This document shows positions 29,923-40,923 of a stretch of DNA of 64,000 bases, piece after piece. The stretch is from Streptococcus sp. 596553 (GTDB taxonomy: Bacteria > Bacillota > Bacilli > Lactobacillales > Streptococcaceae): NCBI RefSeq assembly GCF_900411395.1, contig NZ_OXCQ01000001.1:316106-380105 (forward strand), in the 5' to 3' direction. The position numbers were made by a program, and so were the translations under genes. Below the pieces are notes generated by a model. The model ran no database searches. It was not told the origin of the DNA and saw only the letters and a program-made list of their open reading frames with translations. Numbering within the stretch: position 1 is the stretch's first letter; each line of letters starts with the position of its first letter.

Positions 29923-30265
29923 AATAGACTTTCTGCGAAACAAAATATAATACAATAAAACTATGAATTCTGAAGCAAGTCAGCAATTAAGCGATAGCCG
30001 TTTCAAGAGCCTTGTAGGTGTTCAGCGCACGACTTTTGAAGAGATGTTAGCTGTGTTAAAAACAGCTTATCAACGTAAACGCGCAAAAGGTGGACGAAAA
30101 CCCAAATTAAGCCTAGACTATCTCCTCAAGGTAACTATTCAATACATGCGAGAATAGCGCACTTATGAACAAATTGCGGCTGATTTTGGCATTCACGAAA
30201 GCAACTTAATCCATCGGAGTCAATGGGTTGAAGCAACTCTTATTCAAAATGGTTTTACGATTTCA
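29923..30265 (+). mobile_element. Truncated IS1381 (IS5 family) remnant
   Basis: The left end aatagactttctgcgaaac resembles the IS1381 terminal repeat, and an orfA reading frame follows. Similarity is lost around 30265. The second half of the transposase and the right end are absent. It cannot move by itself. Confidence 0.8.
29963..30265 (+). pseudogene. IS1381 transposase orfA, broken
   Basis: The frame begins MNSEASQQLSDSRFKSLVG and continues with RTTFEEMLAVLKTAYQ, typical of IS1381 OrfA. A TAG at 30155-30157 interrupts the frame where intact copies carry Tyr (as I recall), after which the same frame continues RTYEQIAADFGIHESNL. Homology ends near 30265. So there is a nonsense mutation plus a 3' deletion, and the orfB part is missing. 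Confidence 0.82.
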
Positions 30266-30419
30266 AATTCTGCCCTAATTATAAAAAACAGTAAAATTCG
30301 AAGGATTGTAAGGTAAGAGTTTTTTTCTTTCTGAAAAAATGGTATAATAGCAATCAAAACTAGAAAATAAAACGGAATTTGGAACAGATTTGTCTGTATC
30401 CTAGTAGAGTGGTGATACT

Positions 30420-31643
30420 ATGAAGATTAGTAAGAGGCACTTATTAAATTATTCCATCTTGATTCCCTACTTGCTTTTATCTATTTTGGGCTTGATTGTG
30501 GTCTATTCGACCACCAGCGCTATTTTAATTGAAGAAGGCAAGAGCGCCTTGCAATTGGTTCGAAACCAAGGAATCTTTTGGATTGTTAGTTTGATACTGA
30601 TTGCCTTAATTTATAAATTGAGACTAGATTTTTTGAGAAATGAGCGACTAATCATTTTAGTTATATTGATAGAAATGGTTTTATTGTTTTTGGCTCGTTT
30701 TATTGGTATTTCCGTAAACGGGGCATACGGTTGGATTTCGGTTGCAGGAGTAACTATTCAGCCAGCTGAGTACTTAAAAATCATTATTATTTGGTATTTG
30801 GCTCACCGATTCTCCAAACAGCAAGAAGAAATAGCTATTTATGATTTTCAAGTTTTGACTCAAAATCAATGGCTTCCCCGTGCTTTTAATGATTGGCGAT
30901 TCGTTCTCCTAGTTCTGATTGGAAGTTTGGGAATTTTCCCTGATTTAGGAAATGCAACTATCTTAGTCTTGGTTTCCTTGATTATGTATACAGTTAGCGG
31001 AATCGCTTATCGCTGGTTTTCAACCATTCTGGCGCTCGTATCTGCCGCTTCTGTCTTTGTCTTGACCACTATCAGCCTTATCGGTGTTGAGACCTTTTCA
31101 AAAATTCCAGTATTTGGCTATGTAGCCAAGCGCTTTAGTGCCTTTTTTAATCCTTTTGCCGATCGTGCTGATGCGGGTCACCAGTTATCTAATTCTTATT
31201 TTGCCATGGTCAATGGCGGTTGGTTTGGTCTAGGTCTTGGAAACTCGATTGAAAAACGAGGTTATTTACCAGAAGCTCATACAGACTTTGTCTTTTCTAT
31301 CGTGATTGAAGAATTTGGCTTTGTTGGTGCCAGTCTTATTTTAGCTCTCTTGTTTTTCATGATTTTGCGGATTATCTTGGTCGGTATCCGAGCGGAGAAT
31401 CCTTTCAATGCCATGGTTGCACTCGGTGTCGGAGGGATGATGTTGGTTCAGGTATTTGTCAATATCGGAGGGATTTCGGGCTTGATTCCATCTACAGGAG
31501 TAACCTTTCCCTTCTTATCCCAGGGTGGAAATAGTCTTCTAGTCTTATCAGTGGCAGTGGCCTTTGTCTTAAATATTGACGCCAGTGAAAAACGCGCTAA
31601 GTTGTACCGAGAATTGGAAAATCAAACAATGAACCTTCTGTGA
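30420..31643 (+). CDS. ftsW: Septal peptidoglycan glycosyltransferase FtsW
   Basis: This SEDS-family lipid II polymerase works with a class B PBP at the division septum. Length is 407 aa, with about ten membrane helices. The conserved large extracellular loop contains NPFADRADAGHQ and EAHTDFVFS (about residues 240-290), where the catalytic Asp lies. An extended -10 (TGgTATAAT, 30340-30348) precedes the gene. ppc starts 24 bp downstream. Confidence 0.95.
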   Translation: MKISKRHLLNYSILIPYLLLSILGLIVVYSTTSAILIEEGKSALQLVRNQGIFWIVSLILIALIYKLRLDFLRNERLIILVILIEMVLLFLARFIGISVNGAYGWISVAGVTIQPAEYLKIIIIWYLAHRFSKQQEEIAIYDFQVLTQNQWLPRAFNDWRFVLLVLIGSLGIFPDLGNATILVLVSLIMYTVSGIAYRWFSTILALVSAASVFVLTTISLIGVETFSKIPVFGYVAKRFSAFFNPFADRADAGHQLSNSYFAMVNGGWFGLGLGNSIEKRGYLPEAHTDFVFSIVIEEFGFVGASLILALLFFMILRIILVGIRAENPFNAMVALGVGGMMLVQVFVNIGGISGLIPSTGVTFPFLSQGGNSLLVLSVAVAFVLNIDASEKRAKLYRELENQTMNLL

Positions 31644-31667
31644 AGTAGAATAAAGAAAGGATAGTCT

Positions 31668-34364
31668 ATGTCTCTTCAAAAATTAGAAAATTATAGTAAT
31701 AAAAGTGTTGTGCAAGAAGAAGTCTTGATTCTAACAGAATTGCTGGAAGATATTACTAAAAATATGCTTGCCCCAGAGACCTTTGAAAAAATCATGCAGT
31801 TGAAAGAATTATCAACGCAGGAAGATTATCAAGGTCTAAACCGTCTAGTGACTAGCTTATCAAATGATGAAATGGTCTATATTTCACGCTATTTTTCAAT
31901 CTTACCTCTTTTGATTAATATTTCAGAGGATGTGGATTTAGCTTATGAAATCAATCATCAAAATAATATTGATCAGGACTATTTAGGTAAATTATCAACA
32001 ACGATCAAAATGGTTGCTGAAAAAGAAAATGCCGTTGAAATTCTTGAACACTTGAATGTTGTCCCTGTTTTGACAGCCCATCCAACACAAGTGCAACGCA
32101 AAAGTATGTTGGATTTAACAAATCATATTCATAGTCTTTTACGTAAATACCGTGATGTTAAGTTGGGGTTGATCAATAAAGAAAAATGGCACAATGATTT
32201 GCGTCGTTACATCGAAATCATCATGCAGACAGACATGATTCGTGAGAAAAAATTAAAAGTGACTAACGAAATCACGAATGCTATGGAATATTACAACAGC
32301 TCCTTTTTGAAAGCTGTACCTCACTTGACGACGGAGTATAAGCGCTTAGCGCAAGCCCATGGTCTGAATTTAAAACAGGCTAAACCAATCACCATGGGTA
32401 TGTGGATAGGTGGTGACCGTGATGGAAATCCATTTGTTACAGCAGAGACCTTGAAGCAGTCTGCACTCACTCAGTGTGAAGTCATCATGAACTACTACGA
32501 TGAAAAGATTTACCAACTTTATCGTGAATTTTCTCTTTCAACTAGTATTGTCAATGTAAGTAAGCAAGTCAGAGAAATGGCTCGTCAGTCTAAGGATAAT
32601 TCGATTTACCGCGAAAAAGAGCTTTACCGTCGTGCCTTGTTTGATATTCAATCAAAAATTCAGGCAACTAAAACCTATCTGATTGAGGATAAGGAAGTTG
32701 GGCCTCGTTATGAAACAGCCAATGATTTTTACAAGGATTTGATTGCCATTCGAGATTCTCTACTAGAAAATAAGGGAGAGTCCTTGATTTCAGGTGATTT
32801 TGTGGAATTATTGCAGGCAGTAGAGATATTTGGTTTTTACCTAGCATCAATTGATATGCGACAAGACTCTAGCGTCTATGAAGCCTGTGTGGCAGAACTC
32901 TTGAAATCAGCAGGAATTCATTCTCGCTATAGCGAGTTGAGCGAAGAAGAAAAGTGTGACCTTCTCTTGAAAGAATTAGAAGAAGATCCCCGAATTCTTT
33001 CTGCGACTCACGCAGAAAAATCAGAATTATTAGCAAAAGAACTAGCTATTTTTAAGACGGCTCGTGTTTTGAAAGATAAGTTGGGAGATGATGTCATCCG
33101 TCAGACCATCATTTCACATGCAACCAGCCTTTCTGATATGCTAGAATTAGCTATTCTATTAAAAGAAGTAGGACTGGTGGATACGGAAAGGGCGCGTGTT
33201 CAGATTGTTCCCCTTTTTGAAACAATTGAAGACTTGGATCATTCAGAGGAAACAATGAGACAATATCTTTCTCTTAGCCTTGCCAAAAAATGGATTGCCT
33301 CACGCAACAACTACCAAGAAATCATGCTTGGCTACTCTGACAGTAATAAAGATGGCGGTTACTTGTCATCATGTTGGACCCTCTACAAGGCTCAACAACA
33401 ATTGACTGCTATTGGAGATGAATTTGGCGTTAAGGTTACCTTCTTCCATGGTCGTGGTGGTACTGTCGGTCGTGGTGGTGGACCAACCTATGAAGCTATC
33501 ACATCTCAACCGCTCAAGTCTATCAAGGATCGTATCCGCTTGACGGAGCAGGGTGAAGTAATTGGTAATAAATACGGTAACAAAGATGCTGCCTACTATA
33601 ACCTTGAAATGCTAGTATCGGCAGCCATTAACCGTATGATTACTCAGAAGAAGAGCGATACCAATACCTCAAATCGTTATGAAGCTATTATGGATCAAGT
33701 AGTGGACCGTAGTTACGATATCTACCGTGATTTGGTCTTTGGTAATGAGCATTTCTATGATTATTTCTTTGAGTCAAGTCCAATCAAGGCTATTTCAAGT
33801 TTTAATATTGGTTCTCGTCCAGCCGCTCGTAAGACGATTACTGAAATCGGTGGTTTGCGTGCCATCCCTTGGGTATTCTCATGGTCACAGAGTCGTGTTA
33901 TGTTCCCTGGATGGTACGGGGTTGGTTCAAGCTTCAAGGAATTTATCGATAAAAATCCAGAGAATATTGCTATCTTACGAGATATGTACCAAAATTGGCC
34001 TTTCTTCCAATCGCTTCTTTCAAATGTTGATATGGTTTTGTCAAAATCAAATATGAATATTGCTTTTGAATATGCTAAACTTTGTGAAGATGAGCAAGTT
34101 AAGGCCATCTATGAGACTATTTTAAATGAATGGCAAATTACTAAGAACGTTATCTTGGCTATTGAAGGACATGACGAACTCTTAGCTGACAATCCATATC
34201 TAAAAGCTAGTCTGGATTACCGTATGCCTTACTTTAATATTCTCAACTATATTCAGTTAGAGTTGATTAAACGCCAACGTCGTGGAGAATTGTCAAGTGA
34301 TCAAGAACGATTGATTCATATCACCATCAACGGAATTGCGACAGGATTGCGTAATTCAGGTTGA
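31668..34364 (+). CDS. ppc: Phosphoenolpyruvate carboxylase
   Basis: This enzyme carboxylates phosphoenolpyruvate to oxaloacetate, replenishing aspartate in a bacterium without a full TCA cycle. The 898-aa length fits the family. The first active-site His is in [12 protein letters not shown] (near residue 137). The second catalytic block is [16 protein letters not shown] (near 594). The C-terminus ends in the conserved NG-x-x-GLRNSG pattern. It lies directly behind ftsW with its own RBS (aaagga), probably in the same transcript. Confidence 0.97.
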   Translation: MSLQKLENYSNKSVVQEEVLILTELLEDITKNMLAPETFEKIMQLKELSTQEDYQGLNRLVTSLSNDEMVYISRYFSILPLLINISEDVDLAYEINHQNNIDQDYLGKLSTTIKMVAEKENAVEILEHLNVVPVLTAHPTQVQRKSMLDLTNHIHSLLRKYRDVKLGLINKEKWHNDLRRYIEIIMQTDMIREKKLKVTNEITNAMEYYNSSFLKAVPHLTTEYKRLAQAHGLNLKQAKPITMGMWIGGDRDGNPFVTAETLKQSALTQCEVIMNYYDEKIYQLYREFSLSTSIVNVSKQVREMARQSKDNSIYREKELYRRALFDIQSKIQATKTYLIEDKEVGPRYETANDFYKDLIAIRDSLLENKGESLISGDFVELLQAVEIFGFYLASIDMRQDSSVYEACVAELLKSAGIHSRYSELSEEEKCDLLLKELEEDPRILSATHAEKSELLAKELAIFKTARVLKDKLGDDVIRQTIISHATSLSDMLELAILLKEVGLVDTERARVQIVPLFETIEDLDHSEETMRQYLSLSLAKKWIASRNNYQEIMLGYSDSNKDGGYLSSCWTLYKAQQQLTAIGDEFGVKVTFFHGRGGTVGRGGGPTYEAITSQPLKSIKDRIRLTEQGEVIGNKYGNKDAAYYNLEMLVSAAINRMITQKKSDTNTSNRYEAIMDQVVDRSYDIYRDLVFGNEHFYDYFFESSPIKAISSFNIGSRPAARKTITEIGGLRAIPWVFSWSQSRVMFPGWYGVGSSFKEFIDKNPENIAILRDMYQNWPFFQSLLSNVDMVLSKSNMNIAFEYAKLCEDEQVKAIYETILNEWQITKNVILAIEGHDELLADNPYLKASLDYRMPYFNILNYIQLELIKRQRRGELSSDQERLIHITINGIATGLRNSG

Positions 34365-34405
34365 TAATTTTCAAGAGTGAATATCAAAAAAATTCTAATA
34401 GACTA

Positions 34406-34433
34406 TTGACAAGTAGTTTAAAAATGATATAAT
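34406..34433 (+). promoter_or_regulatory. Promoter of the trpXYZ leader
   Basis: TTGACA (34406-34411), a 16-bp spacer and an extended -10 TGaTATAAT (34425-34433). Initiation should fall near 34440. Confidence 0.85.
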
Positions 34434-34439
34434 TTAACC

Positions 34440-34677
34440 ATTCAGAAAAGTAATCGTACAAACTTTCAAGAGAGTCTGTGGTAGCTGAAAACAGATAAGT
34501 GATGATGATGAAAATTGGGCTGAATGTTATTTAGAATTTGAAATCATAAAAATTCGGTGAGCACACCTTACAGTGCATCTCGTTATTGCGAGACAGAGCG
34601 ATAGGGAAATTCCCTATAATTGAGGTGGTACCGCGCATCGACGTCCTCACACAAGTTTTTTGTGTGAGGACTTTTTT
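34440..34677 (+). ncRNA. T-box leader, tryptophan-specific
   Basis: Stem I features include agagag and ggtagctgaaa in a hairpin tctgt/acaga. The T-box core ggtggtaccgcg is at 34624-34635, and a terminator (gtcctcacac/gtgtgaggac plus T-run, 34643-34677) follows. By alignment with the usual gaa-NNN-gc position, the specifier is TGG (near 34526), that is tRNA-Trp. Uncharged tRNA-Trp should stabilise the antiterminator and switch on the transporter genes downstream. Confidence 0.9.
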
Positions 34678-34720
34678 GGTGGAGGTTAGTATGGAAAGAA
34701 AACGATGGCGTCGCTTGTTT

Positions 34721-34872
34721 ATACTCAATGAAAATCAAAGTACAAACTAGGAAGCTAGCCGCAAGCTGCTCAAAACACTGTTTTGAGGTTGTGGATAGAA
34801 CTGACAGAGTCAGTATCATATACCTACGGCAAGGCGACGCTGACGTGGTTTGAAGAGATTTTCGAAGAGTAT
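34721..34872 (-). repeat. BOX element (reverse orientation)
   Basis: Begins atactcaatgaaaatcaaag and ends gaagagattttcgaagagta. It lies inside the trpXYZ leader between the T-box terminator and the trpX RBS, so it would be part of the read-through mRNA. Confidence 0.92.
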
Positions 34873-34916
34873 TAGATAAGTGAAGTATTTTAAAGGAAAT
34901 AAAAAGGAGAAATAGA

Positions 34917-35912
34917 ATGAAAAATAAACGTTTAATTGGAATTATTGCTGCATTAGCAGTCTTAGTAGCAGGAAGCTTGATTTACTCTTCAATGAATAAA
35001 CCAGAAGCTAAGAATGAGAAGAAAGTTGCCAAAGTTGGTGTTCTTCAGTTTGTGAGCCATCCATCTCTTGATTTGATTTATAAAGGGATCCAAGATGGAC
35101 TTGCAGAAGAAGGATATAAAGATGATCAAGTTAAAATCGATTTTATGAACTCAGAAGGTGACCAAAGTAAGGTTGCGACAATGAGTAAACAATTGGTTGC
35201 AAATGGCAATGACCTTGTGGTTGGTATTGCAACACCAGCAGCTCAAGGACTGGCTAGTGCCACAAAAGACCTACCGGTCATCATGGCCGCTATTACTGAC
35301 CCAATCGGTGCTAACTTGGTTAAAGATTTGAAAAAACCAGGTGGCAACATTACAGGGGTATCTGACCACAATCCAGCTCAACAACAAGTTGAACTCATCA
35401 AGGCTCTAACACCAAATGTGAAAACAATCGGAGCTCTTTACTCAAGTAGCGAAGACAATTCAAAAACACAGGTCGAAGAATTTAAGGCTTATGCTGAAAA
35501 AGCAGGTTTGACAGTGGAAACATTTGCAGTTCCTTCAACAAATGAAATTGCCTCAACTGTCACTGTTATGACTAGCAAGGTCGATGCTATTTGGGTTCCA
35601 ATTGATAACACCATTGCATCAGGATTTCCAACGGTTGTCTCTAGCAATCAAAGTTCTAAGAAACCAATTTATCCAAGTGCGACAGCTATGGTAGAAGTAG
35701 GTGGTTTGGCATCAGTTGTAGTTGACCAACATGACCTTGGTGTGGCAACTGGTAAAATGATTGCGCAAGTCTTGAAAGGTGCAAAACCAGCCGATACCCC
35801 AGTCAATGTCTTTTCAACTGGTAAGTCAGTCATCAATAAAAAAATAGCACAAGAACTAGGTATTACGATTCCTGAGTCTGTTCTCAAAGAAGCAGGACAA
35901 GTCATCGAATAA
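34917..35912 (+). CDS. trpX: Tryptophan ABC transporter substrate-binding protein TrpX
   Basis: This is a periplasmic-binding-like fold protein (ABC_sub_bind, COG2984) of 331 aa, the extracellular receptor of the TrpXYZ importer. The N-terminus has one hydrophobic segment (residues 6-24) but no Cys and hence no lipobox, so it is probably held by an uncleaved signal-anchor, unusual for a Gram-positive receptor. Specificity for tryptophan is inferred from the upstream Trp T-box. The gene has a strong aaggagaaa RBS. Confidence 0.9.
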   Translation: MKNKRLIGIIAALAVLVAGSLIYSSMNKPEAKNEKKVAKVGVLQFVSHPSLDLIYKGIQDGLAEEGYKDDQVKIDFMNSEGDQSKVATMSKQLVANGNDLVVGIATPAAQGLASATKDLPVIMAAITDPIGANLVKDLKKPGGNITGVSDHNPAQQQVELIKALTPNVKTIGALYSSSEDNSKTQVEEFKAYAEKAGLTVETFAVPSTNEIASTVTVMTSKVDAIWVPIDNTIASGFPTVVSSNQSSKKPIYPSATAMVEVGGLASVVVDQHDLGVATGKMIAQVLKGAKPADTPVNVFSTGKSVINKKIAQELGITIPESVLKEAGQVIE

Positions 35913-35980
35913 ATAAGGTAGGGAGGAGGAGACTCTTCCCATTTTTTAAAAAGATGAATATAGAAAGGATTAAATAAAAT

Positions 35981-36847
35981 ATGATTGTTTCCATTATTTC
36001 TCAAGGATTTGTCTGGGCTATTCTAGGTCTGGGAATCTTTATGACATTTAGGATTTTAAACTTTCCAGATATGACGACAGAAGGTTCCTTCCCTCTTGGC
36101 GGAGCTGTTGCTGTCACTCTGATAACCAAAGGCGTGAACCCTTTTTTAGCGACACTACTTGCTGTAGGAGCAGGTTGTTTGGCTGGAATGGTAGCAGGAC
36201 TTCTTTATACAAAAGGGAAGATTCCAACCTTGCTCTCAGGGATTTTGGTGATGACTTCTTGTCACTCAATCATGCTCTTGATTATGGGACGTGCGAATTT
36301 AGGCCTGCTTGGAACCAAGCAAATCCAGGATGCCTTGCCTTTTGATTCAGATTTGAATCAACTCTTGACAGGTCTTATCTTTGTCAGTCTTGTTATTGCT
36401 CTCATGCTCTTTTTCTTGGATACCAAACTCGGACAAGCCTATATTGCTACAGGTGACAATCCTGATATGGCTAGAAGTTTCGGGATTCATACTGGACGCA
36501 TGGAGCTCATGGGCTTGGTCTTATCAAATGGTGTGATCGCCCTTGCAGGTGCCCTCATTGCCCAGCAAGAAGGCTATGCTGATGTGTCTCGAGGAATCGG
36601 GGTTATCGTTGTGGGGCTTGCAAGTTTGATTATTGGAGAAGTTATCTTTAAGAGCTTGAGCTTGGCAGAGCGTTTGGTTACCATTGTTGTCGGTTCTATC
36701 GCCTATCAATTCTTAGTGTGGGCAGTTATCGCATTTGGCTTTAATACAAGTTACCTTCGTCTATATAGTGCAGTGATTTTAGCAGTCTGTCTCATGATTC
36801 CAACATTTAAGCAAACAATCTTGAAAGGAGCCAAGTTAAGCAAATGA
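35981..36847 (+). CDS. trpY: Tryptophan ABC transporter permease TrpY
   Basis: This 288-aa membrane permease is of the branched-chain-amino-acid-type (BPD_transp_2) family, with about eight or nine helices. The motif TGDNPDMARSFGI (about 151-163) matches the EAA-like coupling loop. Its last four bases overlap trpZ, so permease and ATPase are coupled in translation. Confidence 0.92.
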   Translation: MIVSIISQGFVWAILGLGIFMTFRILNFPDMTTEGSFPLGGAVAVTLITKGVNPFLATLLAVGAGCLAGMVAGLLYTKGKIPTLLSGILVMTSCHSIMLLIMGRANLGLLGTKQIQDALPFDSDLNQLLTGLIFVSLVIALMLFFLDTKLGQAYIATGDNPDMARSFGIHTGRMELMGLVLSNGVIALAGALIAQQEGYADVSRGIGVIVVGLASLIIGEVIFKSLSLAERLVTIVVGSIAYQFLVWAVIAFGFNTSYLRLYSAVILAVCLMIPTFKQTILKGAKLSK

Positions 36848-37602
36848 CAGCCATTGTAGAATTAAAAAATGCAACCAAAGTCGTTAAAAATGGCTTTGAT
36901 GAAGAAAAGATTATTTTAAATGATGTTTCCTTAGAAATTTTTGAACAGGATTTCATCACGATTTTAGGTGGAAATGGTGCTGGGAAATCAACCCTCTTTA
37001 ACACTATTGCAGGAACCTTATCACTAACCAGTGGAACCATCCGTATTTTAGGTGAAGATGTTACCAAGTTTTCACCAGAGAAGCGGGCTAAGTATCTGTC
37101 TCGAGTCTTCCAAGATCCCAAGATGGGAACAGCTCCTCGTATGACAGTCGCTGAAAATCTCCTGATTGCCAAGTTTCGTGGTAAAAAGCGTGGACTATTT
37201 CCACGACGCTTGACTAGCTATAAGGATGAGTTTCAGGCAACTATTGAAAAAGTGGGAAACGGTCTTGAGAAACACTTGAATACACCGATTGAGTTCTTAT
37301 CAGGTGGTCAAAGACAAGCCTTGAGTCTCTTGATGGCAACCTTGAAGCGTCCTGAATTGCTCTTGTTAGACGAGCATACTGCAGCTCTTGATCCAAAGAC
37401 CAGTGTCGCACTCATGGAATTGACGGATGAATTTGTCAAGAAAGACCAGCTGACAGCCCTTATGATTACCCATCATATGGAAGATGCTCTCAAATATGGT
37501 AATCGCTTAATTGTCATGAAAGAAGGACGAATTATCCAAGATTTGAACCAAGAAGAAAAAGCAAAAATGAAAATCTCTGATTATTATCAGCTCTTTGAAT
37601 AA
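36844..37602 (+). CDS. trpZ: Tryptophan ABC transporter ATPase TrpZ
   Basis: This 252-aa ABC ATPase has Walker A GGNGAGKST (about 39-47), Q-loop FQDPKMG, signature LSGGQRQAL (about 154-162), Walker B LLLLDEH (about 172-178) and switch His in ITHHMEDA. It energises TrpXY. It overlaps trpY by ATGA. Confidence 0.94.
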   Translation: MTAIVELKNATKVVKNGFDEEKIILNDVSLEIFEQDFITILGGNGAGKSTLFNTIAGTLSLTSGTIRILGEDVTKFSPEKRAKYLSRVFQDPKMGTAPRMTVAENLLIAKFRGKKRGLFPRRLTSYKDEFQATIEKVGNGLEKHLNTPIEFLSGGQRQALSLLMATLKRPELLLLDEHTAALDPKTSVALMELTDEFVKKDQLTALMITHHMEDALKYGNRLIVMKEGRIIQDLNQEEKAKMKISDYYQLFE

Positions 37603-37691
37603 AGTAGGGAAAATGAGTGAAATGGTTTACTTTTTTTCTGAAATAAAGTATACTATATAAAGTAAACTATGATAACATGGAGGTATTGTGT

Positions 37692-39452
37692 ATGGTTGAC
37701 AAACAAGTCATTGAAGAAATCAAAAACAATGCCAACATTGTGGAAGTCATAGGAGATGTGATTTCTTTACAAAAGGCAGGACGGAACTATCTAGGGCTCT
37801 GTCCTTTTCATGGTGAAAAAACACCTTCTTTCAACGTTGTAGAGGACAAGCAGTTTTACCACTGTTTTGGTTGTGGCCGCTCAGGTGATGTCTTTAAGTT
37901 CATCGAGGAGTACCAAGGGGTTCCCTTTATGGAGGCTGTGCAGATTTTAGGTCAGCGTGTTGGGATTGAGGTGGAAAAACCGCTTTATAGTGAGCAGAAG
38001 CCAGCTTCACCCCACCAAGCTCTTTATGATATGCATGAAGATGCAGCCAAATTTTACCATGCTATTCTCATGACAACGACCATGGGGGAAGAGGCCAGAA
38101 ACTACCTCTATCAGCGTGGTTTGACAGATGAAGTCCTCAAACATTTTCGGATTGGTTTAGCACCTCCAGAACGAAACTATCTCTATCAACGTTTGTCTGG
38201 TCAGTATCGTGATGAGGATTTTCTAGATTCAGGACTGTTTTATCTCTCGGATGCTAATCAATTTGTAGATACCTTTCACAATCGGATCATGTTTCCCCTG
38301 ACAAATGATCAGGGAAAGGTCATTGCCTTCTCAGGTCGTATCTGGCAGAAAACGGATTCACAAACTTCTAAGTATAAAAATAGCCGATCGACTGCAATTT
38401 TTAACAAAAGTTACGAATTATATCATATGGATAGGGCTAAAAAATCTTCTGGAAAAGCCAGTGAGATTTACCTCATGGAAGGATTCATGGATGTCATTGC
38501 AGCCTATCGGGCTGGAATCGAAAATGCTGTAGCGTCTATGGGAACGGCCTTAAGTCGTGAGCATGTTGAGCATCTGAAAAGGTTAACCAAGAAGTTGGTT
38601 CTTGTTTACGATGGCGATAAGGCTGGGCAAGCTGCGACATTGAAAGCACTGGATGAAATTGGTGATATGCCTGTGCAAATCGTCAGCATGCCTGATAACT
38701 TGGATCCAGATGAGTATCTACAAAAAAATGGTCCGGAAGACTTGGCCTATCTATTAACGAAAACTCGTATTAGTCCGATTGAGTTCTACATTCACCAGTA
38801 CAAGCCTGAAAATAGTGAAAATCTGCAGGCTCAGATTGAGTTTATTGAAAAAATAGCTCCCTTGATTGTTCGAGAAAAGTCTATTACTGCTCAAAACAGC
38901 TATATTCATATTTTAGCTGACAGTCTGGCGTCCTTTGATTATGCTCAGATTGAGCAGATTGTTAATGAAAGCCGCCAGGCGCAAAGGCAGAATCGCATGG
39001 AAGGGATTTCCAGACCGACGCCAATCACCATGCCTGTCACCAAGCAGTTATCGGCTATTATGAGGGCAGAAGCCCATCTACTTTATCGGATGATGGAATT
39101 TCCTCTTGTTTTGAACGATTACCGTTTGCGAGAAGACTTTGCATTTGACACACCTGAATTTCAGGTCTTATATGACTTGCTTGGCCAGTATGGCAATCTT
39201 CCTCCAGAAGTTTTAGCAGAACAGACAGAGGAAGTTGAAAGAGCTTGGTACCAAGTCTTAGCTCAGGATTTGCCTGTTGAGATGTCACCGCAGGAACTTA
39301 GTGAAGTAGAGTTGACTCGAAACAAGGCTCTCTTGAATCAGGACAATATGAGAATCAAAAAGAAGGTGCAGGAAGCTAGCCATGTAGGAGATACAGATAC
39401 AGCCCTAGAAGAATTGGAACGTTTAATTTCCCAAAAGAGAAGAATGGAGTAA
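37692..39452 (+). CDS. dnaG: DNA primase
   Basis: Primase makes RNA primers at the replication fork with DnaB/DnaC helicase. An N-terminal CHC2 zinc finger ([11 protein letters not shown] ... CFGCGRSGD, about 37-65), a TOPRIM catalytic core with [10 protein letters not shown] (near 260) and VYDGDKAG (near 306), and a C-terminal helicase-interaction domain are all visible. Length is 586 aa from ATG 37692. That start has GGAGG at 37679-37683; the in-frame ATG at 37677 sits on top of this RBS and is rejected. rpoD begins 2 bp after the stop. Confidence 0.95.
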   Translation: MVDKQVIEEIKNNANIVEVIGDVISLQKAGRNYLGLCPFHGEKTPSFNVVEDKQFYHCFGCGRSGDVFKFIEEYQGVPFMEAVQILGQRVGIEVEKPLYSEQKPASPHQALYDMHEDAAKFYHAILMTTTMGEEARNYLYQRGLTDEVLKHFRIGLAPPERNYLYQRLSGQYRDEDFLDSGLFYLSDANQFVDTFHNRIMFPLTNDQGKVIAFSGRIWQKTDSQTSKYKNSRSTAIFNKSYELYHMDRAKKSSGKASEIYLMEGFMDVIAAYRAGIENAVASMGTALSREHVEHLKRLTKKLVLVYDGDKAGQAATLKALDEIGDMPVQIVSMPDNLDPDEYLQKNGPEDLAYLLTKTRISPIEFYIHQYKPENSENLQAQIEFIEKIAPLIVREKSITAQNSYIHILADSLASFDYAQIEQIVNESRQAQRQNRMEGISRPTPITMPVTKQLSAIMRAEAHLLYRMMEFPLVLNDYRLREDFAFDTPEFQVLYDLLGQYGNLPPEVLAEQTEEVERAWYQVLAQDLPVEMSPQELSEVELTRNKALLNQDNMRIKKKVQEASHVGDTDTALEELERLISQKRRME

Positions 39453-39454
39453 TA

Positions 39455-40564
39455 ATGGCAACAAAACAAAAAGAAGTAACAACATTTGACGTACAAGTAG
39501 CAGAATTTATCCGTAATCATAAGCAAAAAGGGACAGCAACAGATGATGAAATCAATGCTAGTCTTGTCGTTCCTTTTACCTTGGACGCTGATGGGATTGA
39601 AGATCTCTTGCAACGGATTCAGGATGCAGGAATTTCGATCACAGATAACGAAGGAAATCCGAGTGCGCGTGTTCTTAGCAATGAAGAAGAACCAGAACTC
39701 AGCGATGAGGACTTGATTGGGTCAACTTCTGCTAAGGTTAATGACCCTGTCCGTATGTACTTGAAAGAAATCGGAGTCGTTCCTCTCTTGACCAATGAAG
39801 AGGAAAAAGAATTGGCACTGGCTGTTGAAGCTGGTGATATCGAAGCCAAACAACGTCTTGCGGAAGCCAACCTTCGTTTGGTTGTTTCCATCGCCAAACG
39901 CTATGTCGGTCGTGGTATGCAGTTCCTTGACTTGATTCAAGAAGGAAATATGGGCTTGATGAAGGCGGTTGACAAGTTTGACTATTCTAAAGGGTTCAAG
40001 TTCTCAACTTACGCAACTTGGTGGATTCGTCAGGCTATCACTCGTGCTATTGCGGATCAAGCTCGTACCATCCGTATCCCAGTTCACATGGTTGAAACCA
40101 TCAATAAATTGGTTCGTGAACAGCGGAACCTCCTTCAAGAATTAGGTCAAGATCCAACACCAGAACAGATTGCTGAACGTATGGATATGACACCTGATAA
40201 GGTTCGTGAAATCTTGAAGATTGCCCAAGAACCAGTATCTCTTGAAACTCCAATCGGTGAAGAGGATGATAGCCACCTTGGGGACTTTATCGAAGATGAA
40301 GTGATTGAAAATCCAGTGGATTATACAACTCGTATCGTCTTGCGTGAGCAGTTGGATGAGGTCTTGGATACTCTTACAGACCGTGAAGAAAATGTTCTAC
40401 GTCTCCGTTTCGGGCTAGATGATGGAAAAATGCGTACCCTTGAAGATGTGGGTAAAGTCTTTAACGTGACTCGCGAGCGTATCCGTCAGATTGAAGCAAA
40501 GGCTTTGAGAAAACTACGCCAACCAAGTCGCAGCAAACCGCTTCGTGATTTTATTGAAGACTAA
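39455..40564 (+). CDS. rpoD: Primary sigma factor RpoD (SigA)
   Basis: This is the 369-aa housekeeping sigma-70. The N-terminal region 1.1-like part is short and acidic. Region 1.2 is [11 protein letters not shown] (near 92). Region 2 is [20 protein letters not shown] then [12 protein letters not shown] (about 167-200). Region 4 is [20 protein letters not shown] (about 330-350). The dnaG-rpoD pair is the usual Firmicute macromolecular-synthesis operon, here without rpsU and extended by a SufT-like gene. Confidence 0.97.
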   Translation: MATKQKEVTTFDVQVAEFIRNHKQKGTATDDEINASLVVPFTLDADGIEDLLQRIQDAGISITDNEGNPSARVLSNEEEPELSDEDLIGSTSAKVNDPVRMYLKEIGVVPLLTNEEEKELALAVEAGDIEAKQRLAEANLRLVVSIAKRYVGRGMQFLDLIQEGNMGLMKAVDKFDYSKGFKFSTYATWWIRQAITRAIADQARTIRIPVHMVETINKLVREQRNLLQELGQDPTPEQIAERMDMTPDKVREILKIAQEPVSLETPIGEEDDSHLGDFIEDEVIENPVDYTTRIVLREQLDEVLDTLTDREENVLRLRFGLDDGKMRTLEDVGKVFNVTRERIRQIEAKALRKLRQPSRSKPLRDFIED

Positions 40565-40577
40565 GAGTGAGGAAAAT

Positions 40578-40907
40578 ATGGCTTATACAGAAGAGCAAAT
40601 TGAAAACATCAAAACACGAATTTTAACAGCCTTGGAAGAAGTCATCGACCCTGAGTTGGGAATCGATATTGTCAATCTTGGTTTGATTTATGAGATTCGT
40701 TTTGACGGCGACACAGGGCAAACAGAGATTGATATGACGTTGACAACTATGGGTTGTCCCTTGGCAGACCTTTTGACGGATCAGATTTATGATGCCATGA
40801 CAGAGGTTCCAGAAGTAACGGATACTGAGGTTAAATTAGTCTGGTATCCAGCCTGGACCGTTGAAAAAATGAGTCGCTATGCACGCATTGCCCTAGGCAT
40901 TAAGTAA
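40578..40907 (+). CDS. SufT/MIP18-family iron-sulfur maturation protein (DUF59)
   Basis: This 109-aa protein of the PaaD/SufT (DUF59) family is linked to Fe-S cluster assembly or delivery. The family motif VIDPELGIDIVNLGLIY (about 20-36) and conserved Cys in TTMGCPL (near 60) are present. I use ATG 40578 with gagg as RBS, not the earlier frame start at 40545 inside rpoD. It lies 13 bp behind rpoD, so it likely shares its transcript. Confidence 0.87.
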   Translation: MAYTEEQIENIKTRILTALEEVIDPELGIDIVNLGLIYEIRFDGDTGQTEIDMTLTTMGCPLADLLTDQIYDAMTEVPEVTDTEVKLVWYPAWTVEKMSRYARIALGIK

Positions 40908-40923
40908 ACATATAAAAGCATGT

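Noticed and set aside
29780..29986. 68-codon minus-strand frame after rlmCD
   Set aside because: No RBS or family features, and it runs across the IS1381 end; treated as chance.
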